From NCBI GenBank assembly GCA_016899975.1, contig JACJJN010000003.1, positions 109,720 through 173,719 on the forward strand: a stretch of 64,000 nucleotides of DNA, read 5' to 3'. The notes beneath the pieces were generated by a model. It had not been told where the DNA came from and did not search any database. It was given only the letters and a program-made list of their open reading frames with translations. The position numbers were made by a program, and so were the translations under genes. Shown one piece after another: positions 15,312 to 24,551 of this stretch. How positions within the stretch are numbered: the stretch's first letter is position 1; every line of letters begins with the position of its first letter. The stretch comes from Lacrimispora saccharolytica (lineage in GTDB: Bacteria > Bacillota > Clostridia > Lachnospirales > Lachnospiraceae).

Positions 15312-17663
15312 TCAAAAATCAAAATCCTTTTCGTAGAGGATGACACGGTCATCGGAATCTCTGTGCTTACGGGATACTTTACGTCCCAGCTTTCTTGTTC
15401 CTTTTTCCGCGTGGGCAATTGCCTTATCCACCATATCCTTTACATTGGTGATCGTCATCGGCTCTCCCTCTTTCTGGTTGTCACCGATCTGTGTATACAG
15501 GGCAAGCACACCCATCTCATCCATCTTGTATCCGTTTTCGCGGGCATAGGTTCTCGCGAATGTTACCAGCTCATCGTTGGTAAACACCGGAATGGAAATA
15601 ACAGTCTCAAATTTCTTTGCAAACTCCGGATAATTATGGAACATTCCTCTCATACTGGTCTTCTCGTCTTCGATGATCAGTATCAGACTGTCTGTCCGGA
15701 AATCCATCGCCTTGGAAAGTTTTTCTATTGTCTCCGGATACATCAGTCCTGCTCTTTCGATCAGAAGGAACCCTCCAGCCAGCTTAGCAACCACCTGCGC
15801 CGGATCTTTCCGGTTCAGTTCCGCCGCATCCAGACGTGCCATCTTCGTTGCAGGAATCTTCAGATCCACGCAGATGGCACGGACAAGCCCTTCCGACAGA
15901 CGGGTCTTTCCTGTTCCATAACCGCCCATGATCGCGATGTTTCCATGACGGGACGTGCGGTCACCGGCGTAATGGTATACTCCATGCATTGCGTCGAGGA
16001 TCTGCTGATCCATTCCCGGAACCTTTGCAAAGTATGTAAACAGCGCTTTCTGCTCATCATTCAGCTTCTCCGGCTGTGTATCATTCAGGATCCGCATCCT
16101 GCGCTCTTCCGGCGTCTCCTCCCGCAGAACCTCTTCGATGGACATAGGAACCGTCTCTTCTTTTCTCACGTCCGAAGGCATTTCGATCGTCCGGTCTGCA
16201 GTGTTTTCCACGGTCATGACCTTTGTGGCATCCTTGACTGCTTCCTGTGACGGTTCCTGAGGAATCTCCATATCCAGATCTTCCGGCTGTACGATCACAG
16301 GTTCCGGAATCTCCATGGTCTTTTCCAGATCTTCCAGACGGCGGATCGGGGATTCTTCTTTCTCAGACTCCGCAACGTCATCCTGCTCCACCGTCTCCGG
16401 CTGCTTTTCCAGCGGCTCTTCCGGCTTCTTCACAGGCTCCGCTGTCTGTGATTCCTCCACAGTTTTTTCTGCCAAAGACTCTTCCGTCTGCTCCTCTTCC
16501 AGTGCCTTTTCCAGTACACTGTCATGTGCAATCTCATCCGACAGGCTTGCTGCCGTCTCCTGGAACAGCGCGTCCAGATCAAGATCATCTGCCGAACTGG
16601 TTTCCTCCGGTTTCTCAGCTGTTTCCGGTTCTTCTTCCTTCACCGCTTCTGCTTCCGGAGCTTCCTTCTTCACCGTTTCCGGTCTTGTCAGGATCGTCTT
16701 GCCCGCATCCGGCTGGGGAGCAACTTCCACGTCCATATTCTCCGGTTCCAGTTCTCTGACATCGTAATCTTCCTCACGATTTTCTTCCGGTTCGGATACT
16801 TCCTGTTCCGCCTGGGCGGTCTTCTTTACATCCGGAAATACATTGCGGATGCTTTTGATCAGCTCGTTGTGCAGATCCACCGTATTTCCAAGAAATGTCG
16901 GCGCTGTATAAGACGGTGCCGGCTCCGCTTCTTTCCTCGCCTCAGTTTCGCGGGCCGCAGCCATCTCCTGGGCTCCCGCATCCTGGGTAATCGCCGCGCC
17001 TGCCTGATCCATACGATTCAGGAGGTTTCCCACCTCTTTCTCACTGCTCGCAGCTCCGCCATTCTCATACTTGCTTTTCTGAGACGGGGTAAGAGGCTCA
17101 TATTTCATCTTCAGTTCCAGAGCTTTTGTGACATATTTACCTTCGCTGAACCACAGTTCCAGTTCATCACAGGTATCAACACACTGCCTGATCTGACCGT
17201 TTTTGCTGTACAAAAGCGCCAGTTCATAATTCCAGCGTTCTGTAAACTCTGCTTCCTTATATGCTTCCAGCACCTCGATCTGCTCATCCAGCGGTGCCTG
17301 CTGTCCTCTCAGGATTTTATAACGGAGTAAATATCTGGAAGTATCATGAGGTGCCGCAGAGACGAACTCTTCATAATATTCCTCTGCACTCTCAAAATCC
17401 TGCATCTTCACAGACACTTCCACCAGGCGGTACAAAATCCCCTTACCGATAGAAGAACGGTCATATGCCAGCAGAAGAATATCATTCGCTTCCGGATACA
17501 TCTTGTTGGCCTCATAAACATCCGCCACCATCGACAGGGTTCGTATACTTTTGACACGACGCCAGTCCACAGATTCTACAATCTCCAGGGCGCCCTTATA
17601 GTCCTCTTTATTCGCAAGACTGGTCAGCTGCTCCAGCTTGCTTTGATATTCTGCTTTATCCAA
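15312..17663 (-). CDS. TPR / acidic linker / P-loop ATPase protein
   Basis: A 783-residue protein of unknown role. Residues 1-210 are helical repeats of TPR type (NKEDYKGALEIVESVDW, YPEANDILLLAYDR, DFESAEEYYEEFV). About residues 210-530 form a Glu/Pro-rich, probably disordered linker. The C-terminal 250 residues are a P-loop module with Walker A IMGGYGTGKTRL and a hydrophobic strand ending in LILIIEDEK as Walker B. The best start is TTG at 17663: GAGGTG lies six bases before it and a consensus promoter lies 50 bases upstream. In-frame sequence beyond enters the giant palindrome and is rejected. It is probably co-transcribed with ksgA. Confidence 0.75.
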   Translation of the reverse strand: MDKAEYQSKLEQLTSLANKEDYKGALEIVESVDWRRVKSIRTLSMVADVYEANKMYPEANDILLLAYDRSSIGKGILYRLVEVSVKMQDFESAEEYYEEFVSAAPHDTSRYLLRYKILRGQQAPLDEQIEVLEAYKEAEFTERWNYELALLYSKNGQIRQCVDTCDELELWFSEGKYVTKALELKMKYEPLTPSQKSKYENGGAASSEKEVGNLLNRMDQAGAAITQDAGAQEMAAARETEARKEAEPAPSYTAPTFLGNTVDLHNELIKSIRNVFPDVKKTAQAEQEVSEPEENREEDYDVRELEPENMDVEVAPQPDAGKTILTRPETVKKEAPEAEAVKEEEPETAEKPEETSSADDLDLDALFQETAASLSDEIAHDSVLEKALEEEQTEESLAEKTVEESQTAEPVKKPEEPLEKQPETVEQDDVAESEKEESPIRRLEDLEKTMEIPEPVIVQPEDLDMEIPQEPSQEAVKDATKVMTVENTADRTIEMPSDVRKEETVPMSIEEVLREETPEERRMRILNDTQPEKLNDEQKALFTYFAKVPGMDQQILDAMHGVYHYAGDRTSRHGNIAIMGGYGTGKTRLSEGLVRAICVDLKIPATKMARLDAAELNRKDPAQVVAKLAGGFLLIERAGLMYPETIEKLSKAMDFRTDSLILIIEDEKTSMRGMFHNYPEFAKKFETVISIPVFTNDELVTFARTYARENGYKMDEMGVLALYTQIGDNQKEGEPMTITNVKDMVDKAIAHAEKGTRKLGRKVSRKHRDSDDRVILYEKDFDF

Positions 17664-17712
17664 TGTTTTCACCTCATATGCTTCAGTTTGATCAACATTA
17701 TAGACAGAATTA

Positions 17713-17741
17713 AGTGTATCACACTCCCTTGGGAATGTCAA
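17713..17741 (-). promoter_or_regulatory. Promoter of the TPR/P-loop-ksgA operon
   Basis: Minus strand: TTGACA (17741-17736), 17-base spacer, TACACT (17718-17713), with TGA directly before the -10. Confidence 0.75.
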
Positions 17742-17771
17742 AAAATTTGTGGGAGGCTCTTCGGGAAGAAA

Positions 17772-18193
17772 CGGACGAAAGCCAGAACCCGGCGCAGGGT
17801 CAGCAGAGCCCTTGCAATGTCGGGCGGCTCCGGGACTGTCGCGCCCAAGGGCGGGCGGATACAAGATGGACCGCGGACGTGCGTGTATGGCGGGCATCTG
17901 CAAAAATATGAGAAAATCTTAACGTTCAGAAGCCCTGTAGGACGGGACAGGCGAAGTGCTTCTCGCACTGAGCCTGAGGAGCGCTGAGCCGGGAATTTAT
18001 AAAAAATTCCTGGCGAATCGCTCCGGTGCCCGTCCGCAGGGGCTCCTGAACGTTTAGATTTTCCATATTTTTGCAGCCGCCCGCTGTACACGCACGTCCG
18101 CGGTCCGTCTTGTTTCCGCCCGCCCTGAGGCGCGGCAGTCCCGGAGCCACCCGACGCGCATGGGCTTTGCTGACCCTGCGCCGGGTTCGTCCG
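17772..18193. repeat. Giant palindrome family, copy 2 (422 bp)
   Basis: The largest copy. Outer arms CGGACG/CGTCCG (17772 and 18193), AACCCGGCGCAGGGTCAGCA with its complement, and further blocks such as GGACCGCGGACGTGCGTGTA continue inward to the shared blocks AAAATCT/AGATTTT, GTTCAGAAGCCC/GGGGCTCCTGAAC and GGACGGG/CCCGTCC. The core hairpins P2 (AGGC-GAA-GTGC ... GCAC-TGA-GCCT) and P3 (GGAGCG-CTGA-GCCGGG ...) match copy 1 exactly in the stems. The right edge is 13 bases from the glgP stop codon. Only the core and some inner blocks are conserved in sequence; the outermost 80-90 bp of arm are unique to this copy. Confidence 0.92.
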
Positions 18194-18206
18194 CATTCAT
18201 AAAAAC

Positions 18207-20669
18207 TTATTTCACCGTTATTCTGTCAAGATGCCAGATTTCGTCCACATACTGCTGGATCGTACGGTCAGAAGTGAATTTTCCGGAATGTGCCACATTC
18301 AGGATCGCGCTTCTCGCCCAGCTCTCGGTATCGCGGTATTTATCTTCGACCCGCTCCTGAGCCGCTGCGTATGCCTTGAAGTCTGCCAGGATAAAGTACA
18401 TATCCGGGCGCGGAGCATTTTTCGCGGTCAGCAGGGAATCGTACAGGTCACGGAACATATTGGTGTCTCCCTTGGAGAATTTTCCGCTGATCAGGTCCAT
18501 CATAACTTTGTGGATATCCGGATCGTTGATGAAGTAACGCATCGGATCGTAATTGCAGTTTTTCTCATAGTTGATGACATCATCTGCAGAAAGTCCGAAG
18601 ATGAATGCATTTTCTTCTCCTACTTCCTCTACGATCTCCACGTTCGCACCGTCCATGGTTCCCAGGGTCAGCGCGCCGTTGAGCATAAACTTCATATTTC
18701 CGGTTCCTGAAGCCTCTTTGCTGGCTGTAGAGATCTGCTCGGAAACATCCGCTGCCGCAAAGATCATCTCCGCGTTGCTTACGCAGTAGTCTTCAATAAA
18801 TACGACCTTGATCTTTCCGCGGATCACCGGATCATTGTTCACAACATCCGCCACGGAGTTGATCAGATGGATGATCGCTTTTGCTCTCTCATAACCTGCG
18901 GATGCCTTTGCTCCGAAGATGAATGTTCTCGGATAGAACGGCATATCCGGATTCTGCTGCAGCTTCTCGTACAGATACATGATGTGCAGGATGTTCATAA
19001 ACTGTCTCTTGTACTCATGCAGACGTTTTACCTGTACATCGAAGATGGAATTCGGATCCACATCGATTCCGTTGTGTTCTTTGATATATTTTGCAAGACG
19101 CAGTTTGTTCTTATATTTAATCTCCATGAACTCCTGCTGTGCCTGACGGTCATCGGCATAGGAAGCCAGCTGTTCGATCTTCGGAAGGTCGGTGATCCAG
19201 CCTTTGCCCACATGCTCGGTTACCCAGTCTGCCAGCAGCGGGTTTCCGTGAAGAAGGAAACGTCTCTGGGTGATACCGTTGGTCTTGTTGTTGAACTTCT
19301 GCGGCATCATCTCATAAAAGTCTTTCAGCTCGCGTCTCTCCAGGATCTGAGTATGAAGACGTGCAACACCGTTGACAGAATAGCCGCCGACGATCGCCAG
19401 ACGTGCCATATGCACCTGTCCGTCGTAGATAATCGCCATCTGGCGTACTTTTTCTTCATTGCCCGGATACTGCTCGCGCACCTGGATCAGGAAGCGGCGA
19501 TTGATCTCCTCCACAATCTGATAAATACGCGGAAGCAGTCTGGAGAACAGGTCTACCGGCCATTTTTCCAGCGCCTCGGACATGATCGTATGGTTGGTGT
19601 ATGCACAGGTTTTGGTGGTAACATCCCATGCCTCATCCCATCCAAGGCCTTCCTCATCCATCAGGATACGCATCAGCTCCGGAACGGCTACGGTCGGATG
19701 GGTATCGTTCAGCTGAAACGTTACCTTCTCATACAGTTTGCGCACATCGTCATGTTTTCTCTTATAACGTGCCACTGCACGCTGTACACTTGCGGAGATG
19801 AAGAAATACTGCTGTTTCAGACGCAGTTCTTTTCCTGCATAGTGATTATCATTGGGATAAAGAACCTCAACAATGGTACGTGCCAGATTTTCCTGCTCCA
19901 CCGCCTTGTAGTAATCGCCCTTATCGAAGGAATCCAGGGAAAAATCATCGATCGCCTGAGCATCCCAGATCATCAGGGTATTTACCACATTGTTGTCATA
20001 TCCTACAATCGGCAGGTCGTACGGGATCGCACGGACGGTCTGCGCACCCTCCTGACGGAAGTTGGTGCGCTGTGCAGCCTCGTCATAGTACATCTGTACA
20101 TGTCCGCCGAATTTTACTTCCTTTGCATATTCCGGACGGCGCAGTTCAAAAGGATATCCGTCTTTCAGCCAGTTGTCCGGCACTTCGATCTGACATCCCT
20201 GATCGTCGATCTCCTGTTTGAACATACCGTAACGGTAACGGATTCCGCAGCCATAAGCCGGATAACCGAGAGTCGCCAGAGAGTCCAGGAAACATGCAGC
20301 CAGTCGTCCAAGTCCTCCGTTTCCAAGAGCCGGGTCTCTCTCCTGATCTTCCAGAACGTTCAGATCAAATCCCATCTCGTCCAGCGCTTCCTTCACCTCG
20401 TTGTATGCGGTGAGGTTGATCAGGTTATTTCCAAGCGCACGTCCCATCAGGAACTCCATAGACATGTAATAAACCATCTTTGGATCTTCTTCATCCATCG
20501 CATTCTGTGTTTTCAGCCAGTTATCCATGATCACGTCTTTGACTGCGTAGCAGACTGCCTGATACACTTCCTGCTCATTGGCCTTGTCGATGGTTTTGCG
20601 ATACAGCTTTTTAACATTTTCCTCGACACTCTGCTTGAATGCTTCCTTTTTAAACTGGGTATCTAACAT
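18207..20669 (-). CDS. glgP: Glycogen/maltodextrin phosphorylase
   Basis: An 820-residue GT35 enzyme that releases glucose-1-phosphate from glycogen or maltodextrins. Family blocks are clear: MSMEFLMGRALGNN, ALGNGGLGRLAACFLDSLAT, YGCGIRYRYGMF, FQLNDTHPTVAVPELMR and the PLP-binding region EASGTGNMKFMLNG with the lysine near residue 660. The ATG at 20669 follows GGAGGAC and starts MLDTQFKKEAFKQSVE as in homologues; the in-frame extension to 20738 lacks a site. No other glycogen gene is adjacent. The giant palindrome begins just after its stop. Confidence 0.97.
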   Translation of the reverse strand: MLDTQFKKEAFKQSVEENVKKLYRKTIDKANEQEVYQAVCYAVKDVIMDNWLKTQNAMDEEDPKMVYYMSMEFLMGRALGNNLINLTAYNEVKEALDEMGFDLNVLEDQERDPALGNGGLGRLAACFLDSLATLGYPAYGCGIRYRYGMFKQEIDDQGCQIEVPDNWLKDGYPFELRRPEYAKEVKFGGHVQMYYDEAAQRTNFRQEGAQTVRAIPYDLPIVGYDNNVVNTLMIWDAQAIDDFSLDSFDKGDYYKAVEQENLARTIVEVLYPNDNHYAGKELRLKQQYFFISASVQRAVARYKRKHDDVRKLYEKVTFQLNDTHPTVAVPELMRILMDEEGLGWDEAWDVTTKTCAYTNHTIMSEALEKWPVDLFSRLLPRIYQIVEEINRRFLIQVREQYPGNEEKVRQMAIIYDGQVHMARLAIVGGYSVNGVARLHTQILERRELKDFYEMMPQKFNNKTNGITQRRFLLHGNPLLADWVTEHVGKGWITDLPKIEQLASYADDRQAQQEFMEIKYKNKLRLAKYIKEHNGIDVDPNSIFDVQVKRLHEYKRQFMNILHIMYLYEKLQQNPDMPFYPRTFIFGAKASAGYERAKAIIHLINSVADVVNNDPVIRGKIKVVFIEDYCVSNAEMIFAAADVSEQISTASKEASGTGNMKFMLNGALTLGTMDGANVEIVEEVGEENAFIFGLSADDVINYEKNCNYDPMRYFINDPDIHKVMMDLISGKFSKGDTNMFRDLYDSLLTAKNAPRPDMYFILADFKAYAAAQERVEDKYRDTESWARSAILNVAHSGKFTSDRTIQQYVDEIWHLDRITVK

Positions 20670-20762
20670 CTGTGTCCTCCTTTTCCGGCCTGTTATGCTG
20701 CCTCCTTCATCCTGTTTGTCCCTTGCCGGTCCTTCCATTTTTCAGTTTTGTCTAAAAATATT

Positions 20763-23700
20763 TCAGCTTAAACGCTCTACAGACAGGACAACATGCTCGG
20801 AGTTGATGTTCCACTCCTTCTCATATCCTGCTGTCTGTCCGATCGAAACCTCGTCTGCGAGGACTTCGGACTGGATCTGCCCGCCGTACTGGCGGAAGAT
20901 TTCAATAATACGCTCATTATCCTTCACACCGATTCTGATCCGGTCCATGACCTCAAAGCCGGCTTCTTTACGCATAGTCTGAATCTTGCTGATCAGCTCA
21001 CGCACAAAGCCTTCTTCAATCAGTTCCGGCGTCAGGTTGGTGTCCAGTACCACTGTGATCGCATTGTCAGACTCGGAAACATAGCCCTCCATCTGAGCGG
21101 TATCGATCAACAGATCCTCCTCTAATAATACGATTTCCTGACTGTCAATGTCAAGCTTTAGTTCGCCTGTGGACTTCAGCTCCTGCATTGCGCTGTTGCC
21201 GTCCAGTTCAGACAGAACGGTCTTGATTTTGTTGAGCAGTTTTCCGTATTTCGGTCCTACGGTGCGCATCTGCGGCTTGAAGGTATAAGAGATAAACGCC
21301 GCGATATCGTCGGTGAACGCTACCTCTTTCACATTCAGCTCATCCGCGATGATCTCTTTATAGAATTCATCCAGGACAAACTCGCTCTTTACAAACATCT
21401 TTCCGATCGGCTGACGGTTCTTGATGTTTGCAGTGTTGCGGCAGGCACGTCCCATAACGACAACCTCCAGCAGATCCGCCATATCCTCTTCCAGCTTCTG
21501 ATCGATCCATTCGGTCTTCACTTCCGGATAGTCGCACAGGTGAATGCTTTCCGGCGCGGAATCGTCGATGCTCTTCACCAGGTTCTGATAGATGTCTTCT
21601 GTCATAAACGGGATCATCGGGGCAGCAGCCTTGCTGACCTCCACCAGTGCGGTGTACAGGGTCATGTAAGCGTTGATCTTATCCTGCTCCATTCCTTTTG
21701 CCCAGAATCGCTCACGGGAGCGGCGCACATACCAGTTGCTCATGTCATCCACAAAGGACTGAAGCGCTTTTGCCGCCTCCGGGATCCGGTAGTTTTCCAG
21801 ATTGCTGTCCACCGCCTGGATCGTGGATTCCAGTCTGGAAAGCAGCCATTTATCCATTACGGACAGTTTGTCGTAGTCCAGTGTATATTTTGTCGCGTCG
21901 AACTGGTCAATATTCGCATACAGAACGAAGAATGCATAGGTATTCCACAGCGTACCCATGAATTTTCTCTGTCCTTCCACCACGGTCTTTCCGGCGAAAC
22001 GGGACGGCAGCCACGGTGCGCTGCTGGAATAGAAGTACCAGCGGATCGCGTCTGCGCCGTAGGTCTGCAGCGCGTCGAACGGGTTAACGGCATTTCCTTT
22101 GGATTTGCTCATCTTCTGTCCGTTTTCGTCCTGAACCAGACCGAGGACAAGAACGTTCTCGTACGGCGCCTTGTCAAACAGCAGCGTGGAGATTGCCAGC
22201 AGAGAGTAGAACCATCCGCGGGTCTGATCCACCGCCTCGGAGATGAACTGTGCCGGGAACTGCTGCTCGAACAGTTCTTTGTTTTCAAACGGATAGTGGT
22301 GCTGCGCAAACGGCATGGAACCGCTGTCGAACCAGCAGTCGATCACTTCCGGCACACGGTGCATTTCCTTGCCGCAGTGCGGGCATTTGATCGTTACTTT
22401 ATCAATATACGGACGGTGCAGTTCAATATCGTCCGGACAGTTGTCTGATTTTTCTTTCAGTTCCTCGATGCTGCCGATGCAGTCCTGATGGCCGCACTCA
22501 CACTGCCATACCGGAAGCGGAGTACCCCAGTAACGGTTTCTGGAAAGTCCCCAGTCCTGAACGTTCTCCAGCCAGTCGCCGAAACGTCCTTTTCCGATGC
22601 TCTCCGGAATCCAGTTGACCGTATTGTTGTTGCGGATCAGGTTCTCTTTTACCGCAGTCATTTTGATGAACCAGGTCTCACGCGCGTAATAGATCAGCGG
22701 AGTGTCACATCTCCAGCAGTGTGGATAGCTGTGCTCAAACAGCGGCGCCTCAAACAGAAGTCCGGCTTCTTCCAGAGCGATCAGGATCGCTTTGTCCGCT
22801 TTCTTGCAGAACTCGCCTGCCCACGGAGTGTCCTCCGTCATCTCACCTTTTTCATTTACCATCTGTACAAACGGCAGATCGTAACGGCGTCCCACCTGGG
22901 AGTCGTCCTCACCAAATGCAGGCGCAATATGAACGACACCGGTACCGTCGGTCAGGGTAACGTAATCCGCGCAGGTCACATAGTATGCCTTCTTGCCGTT
23001 CAGGCGGCCCTGGGCATACGGAAACAACGGCTCATACTCTTTGTATTCCAGATCCGTACCTTTGTATGTCTCCAGAACCTCATACGCCTTCTCGCCTTCC
23101 CCTGCAAGCTTTCCGAGAACCGTATCCAGGAGCGCCTCCGCCATATAATACACATGACCGTCAGCGGCTTTTACCTTCACATACGTCTCCTGCGGATTCA
23201 CACACAGCGCCACGTTGGACGGCAGTGTCCACGGTGTCGTGGTCCATGCCAGGATATAGGCATCCTCGTCTTTTACCCGGAAGCGGACAACGGCAGAACG
23301 CTCTTTTACATCTTTGTAGCCCTGTGCCACCTCATGGGAAGACAGCGGCGTACCGCAGCGCGGGCAGTACGGAACGATCTTGTGTCCCTTGTACAGCAGA
23401 CCCTTCTTCCAGATCTCCTTCAGCGCCCACCACTCGGATTCAATAAAGTCATTGTGGTAAGTGACATACGGATCTTTCATATCCGCCCAGAAACCAACGG
23501 TATGGGAGAAATCTTCCCACATCCCCTCATATTTCCAGACACTTTCCTTACATTCCTCGATAAACGGCTCGACACCGTATTTTTCAATCTGCTCCTTGCC
23601 GTCGAGGCCAAGCTTCTTCTCTACCTCCAGCTCCACCGGAAGCCCGTGGGTATCCCATCCCGCCTTACGCGGAACCATATAGCCTTTCATGGTGCGGTAG

Positions 23701-23909
23701 CGCGGGATCATATCCTTGATCACGCGGGTCTCCACATGGCCGATATGCGGCTTGCCGTTGGCGGTCGGCGGTCCGTCATAAAACACATAAGACGGATTTC
23801 CTTCCCGCTGTTTCATACTCTTTTCAAAGATCTCGTGCTCCTCCCAGAACTTCTCCGTCTGCTTTTCACGCTCGACAAAGTTCATATCAGCAGAAACTTT
23901 TCTGTACAT
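20763..23909 (-). CDS. ileS: Isoleucyl-tRNA synthetase
   Basis: A 1048-residue class I synthetase that charges tRNA-Ile. PHIGH lies near residue 57, the CP1 editing domain contains AWTTTPWTLPSNVALCV, and KMSKSKGNAV lies near residue 600. The protein is of the long eukaryote-like subtype (IleS2), judged by the start region FEREKQ-like and the extended C-terminus; in characterised cases this subtype is less sensitive to mupirocin, but that is an inference here. The ATG at 23909 has GGAGG nine bases upstream, so it is preferred over ATG 23927 and 23963. A T-box leader and two repeat elements lie in its 5' untranslated region. Confidence 0.96.
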   Translation of the reverse strand: MYRKVSADMNFVEREKQTEKFWEEHEIFEKSMKQREGNPSYVFYDGPPTANGKPHIGHVETRVIKDMIPRYRTMKGYMVPRKAGWDTHGLPVELEVEKKLGLDGKEQIEKYGVEPFIEECKESVWKYEGMWEDFSHTVGFWADMKDPYVTYHNDFIESEWWALKEIWKKGLLYKGHKIVPYCPRCGTPLSSHEVAQGYKDVKERSAVVRFRVKDEDAYILAWTTTPWTLPSNVALCVNPQETYVKVKAADGHVYYMAEALLDTVLGKLAGEGEKAYEVLETYKGTDLEYKEYEPLFPYAQGRLNGKKAYYVTCADYVTLTDGTGVVHIAPAFGEDDSQVGRRYDLPFVQMVNEKGEMTEDTPWAGEFCKKADKAILIALEEAGLLFEAPLFEHSYPHCWRCDTPLIYYARETWFIKMTAVKENLIRNNNTVNWIPESIGKGRFGDWLENVQDWGLSRNRYWGTPLPVWQCECGHQDCIGSIEELKEKSDNCPDDIELHRPYIDKVTIKCPHCGKEMHRVPEVIDCWFDSGSMPFAQHHYPFENKELFEQQFPAQFISEAVDQTRGWFYSLLAISTLLFDKAPYENVLVLGLVQDENGQKMSKSKGNAVNPFDALQTYGADAIRWYFYSSSAPWLPSRFAGKTVVEGQRKFMGTLWNTYAFFVLYANIDQFDATKYTLDYDKLSVMDKWLLSRLESTIQAVDSNLENYRIPEAAKALQSFVDDMSNWYVRRSRERFWAKGMEQDKINAYMTLYTALVEVSKAAAPMIPFMTEDIYQNLVKSIDDSAPESIHLCDYPEVKTEWIDQKLEEDMADLLEVVVMGRACRNTANIKNRQPIGKMFVKSEFVLDEFYKEIIADELNVKEVAFTDDIAAFISYTFKPQMRTVGPKYGKLLNKIKTVLSELDGNSAMQELKSTGELKLDIDSQEIVLLEEDLLIDTAQMEGYVSESDNAITVVLDTNLTPELIEEGFVRELISKIQTMRKEAGFEVMDRIRIGVKDNERIIEIFRQYGGQIQSEVLADEVSIGQTAGYEKEWNINSEHVVLSVERLS

Positions 23910-23946
23910 GACAACGTCCTCCTTCATGATTTTCCTTTCGTCTTTT

Positions 23947-23976
23947 ATTTCACAGGAAAGCAATTTCCTGTGAAGT
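23947..23976. repeat. 30-bp hairpin repeat, ileS leader copy
   Basis: TTCACAGGAAA-GCAA-TTTCCTGTGAA is a perfect 11-bp stem with a GCAA/TTGC loop. It corresponds to 8171-8200 in the metG leader and directly abuts the 135-bp repeat. Confidence 0.75.
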
Positions 23977-24109
23977 CAAATACCCCGCAGCAAGCTACTG
24001 GGCAGCAAGCTTGCAGCGCAGCAAAGCTGCGGGGTATTTGACCCTCGCGGCAGTCACCAAATGGACATGCAAGCATGTCCGCTTGGCTCGTTGCCCGCGG
24101 GAATAAAAA
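23975..24109. repeat. 135-bp two-hairpin repeat, copy 2
   Basis: Matches 5851-5985. Here the first stem is perfect over 17 bp (GTCAAATACCCCGCAGC / GCTGCGGGGTATTTGAC), and the second hairpin is identical to copy 1. It sits between the T-box terminator and the ileS start codon, so it is part of the read-through ileS mRNA. Confidence 0.85.
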
Positions 24110-24367
24110 AAGCCCCATCCTGTAAAAGGACGAGAGCTCAATACTCACGCATACCACCCGTTACATACCATCATATGCAGTCCCGTTAACGCTGGACCTG
24201 CGGCGTTTCCTATCTGCTCCGCCGCGGTCTCCCGCCGCCGGAACCTTCAGAATTGCAACTTGGAAGTGATTTTCTCCTGCCGTTACTCGTACCGGACTTC
24301 CACCGTCTCCGGCTCGCTGAAACTTTCCCTGACAGAATACTCTCTTCGTCATCGTTTTTTTGTGATT
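24110..24367 (-). promoter_or_regulatory. T-box riboswitch leader of ileS
   Basis: Minus strand: the T-box bulge sequence AACGGGTGGTATGCGTGAG is followed by a terminator (CTCGTCCTTTTACAGGATGGGG then a T run). A GATGACGAAGAGAGTA segment near 24340 matches the Stem I AGAGAGUA region of T-boxes. The UGGU bulge fits the ACCA end of tRNA-Ile. The specifier codon was not fixed by eye. Limits are approximate. Confidence 0.88.
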
Positions 24368-24397
24368 CATGCTTATTCGGTTATATCTGATGATCCG

Positions 24398-24425
24398 GTA
24401 ACTGTTCAGTCCGCTGAACGGTTAC
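24398..24425. repeat. GTAAC-GTTCAG palindrome, in the ileS 5' leader
   Basis: GTAACTGTTCAG-tccg-CTGAACGGTTAC, 28 bp, near-perfect dyad located at the very 5' end of the ileS leader just downstream of its promoter. Confidence 0.7.
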
Positions 24426-24436
24426 GAACTGTTATC

Positions 24437-24466
24437 ATTATACGCAACAAAACGCCGGATTGTCAA
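24437..24466 (-). promoter_or_regulatory. ileS promoter
   Basis: Minus strand: TTGACA (24466-24461), 18-base spacer, TATAAT (24442-24437). Both boxes are consensus. Confidence 0.8.
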
Positions 24467-24476
24467 GCGTCAACAG

Positions 24477-24505
24477 TTGCCGAATCGCCAAAAATAATTT
24501 ATAAT
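24477..24505 (+). promoter_or_regulatory. Promoter of the D,D-carboxypeptidase gene
   Basis: TTGCCG (24477-24482), 17-base spacer, TATAAT (24500-24505), 47 bases before the ATG at 24552 and divergent from the ileS promoter. Confidence 0.75.
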
Positions 24506-24551
24506 GATTACCGTATATCAATTCAAATGAACGAGGGGTATGTAAAAACAA

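Noticed and set aside
18867..20666. A 599-codon open frame opposite glgP, and others opposite ileS (22488-24041), cstA (4544-5662) and gerA (36386-37486)
   Set aside because: All lie antisense to clear genes, follow their codon bias and show no domain motifs.
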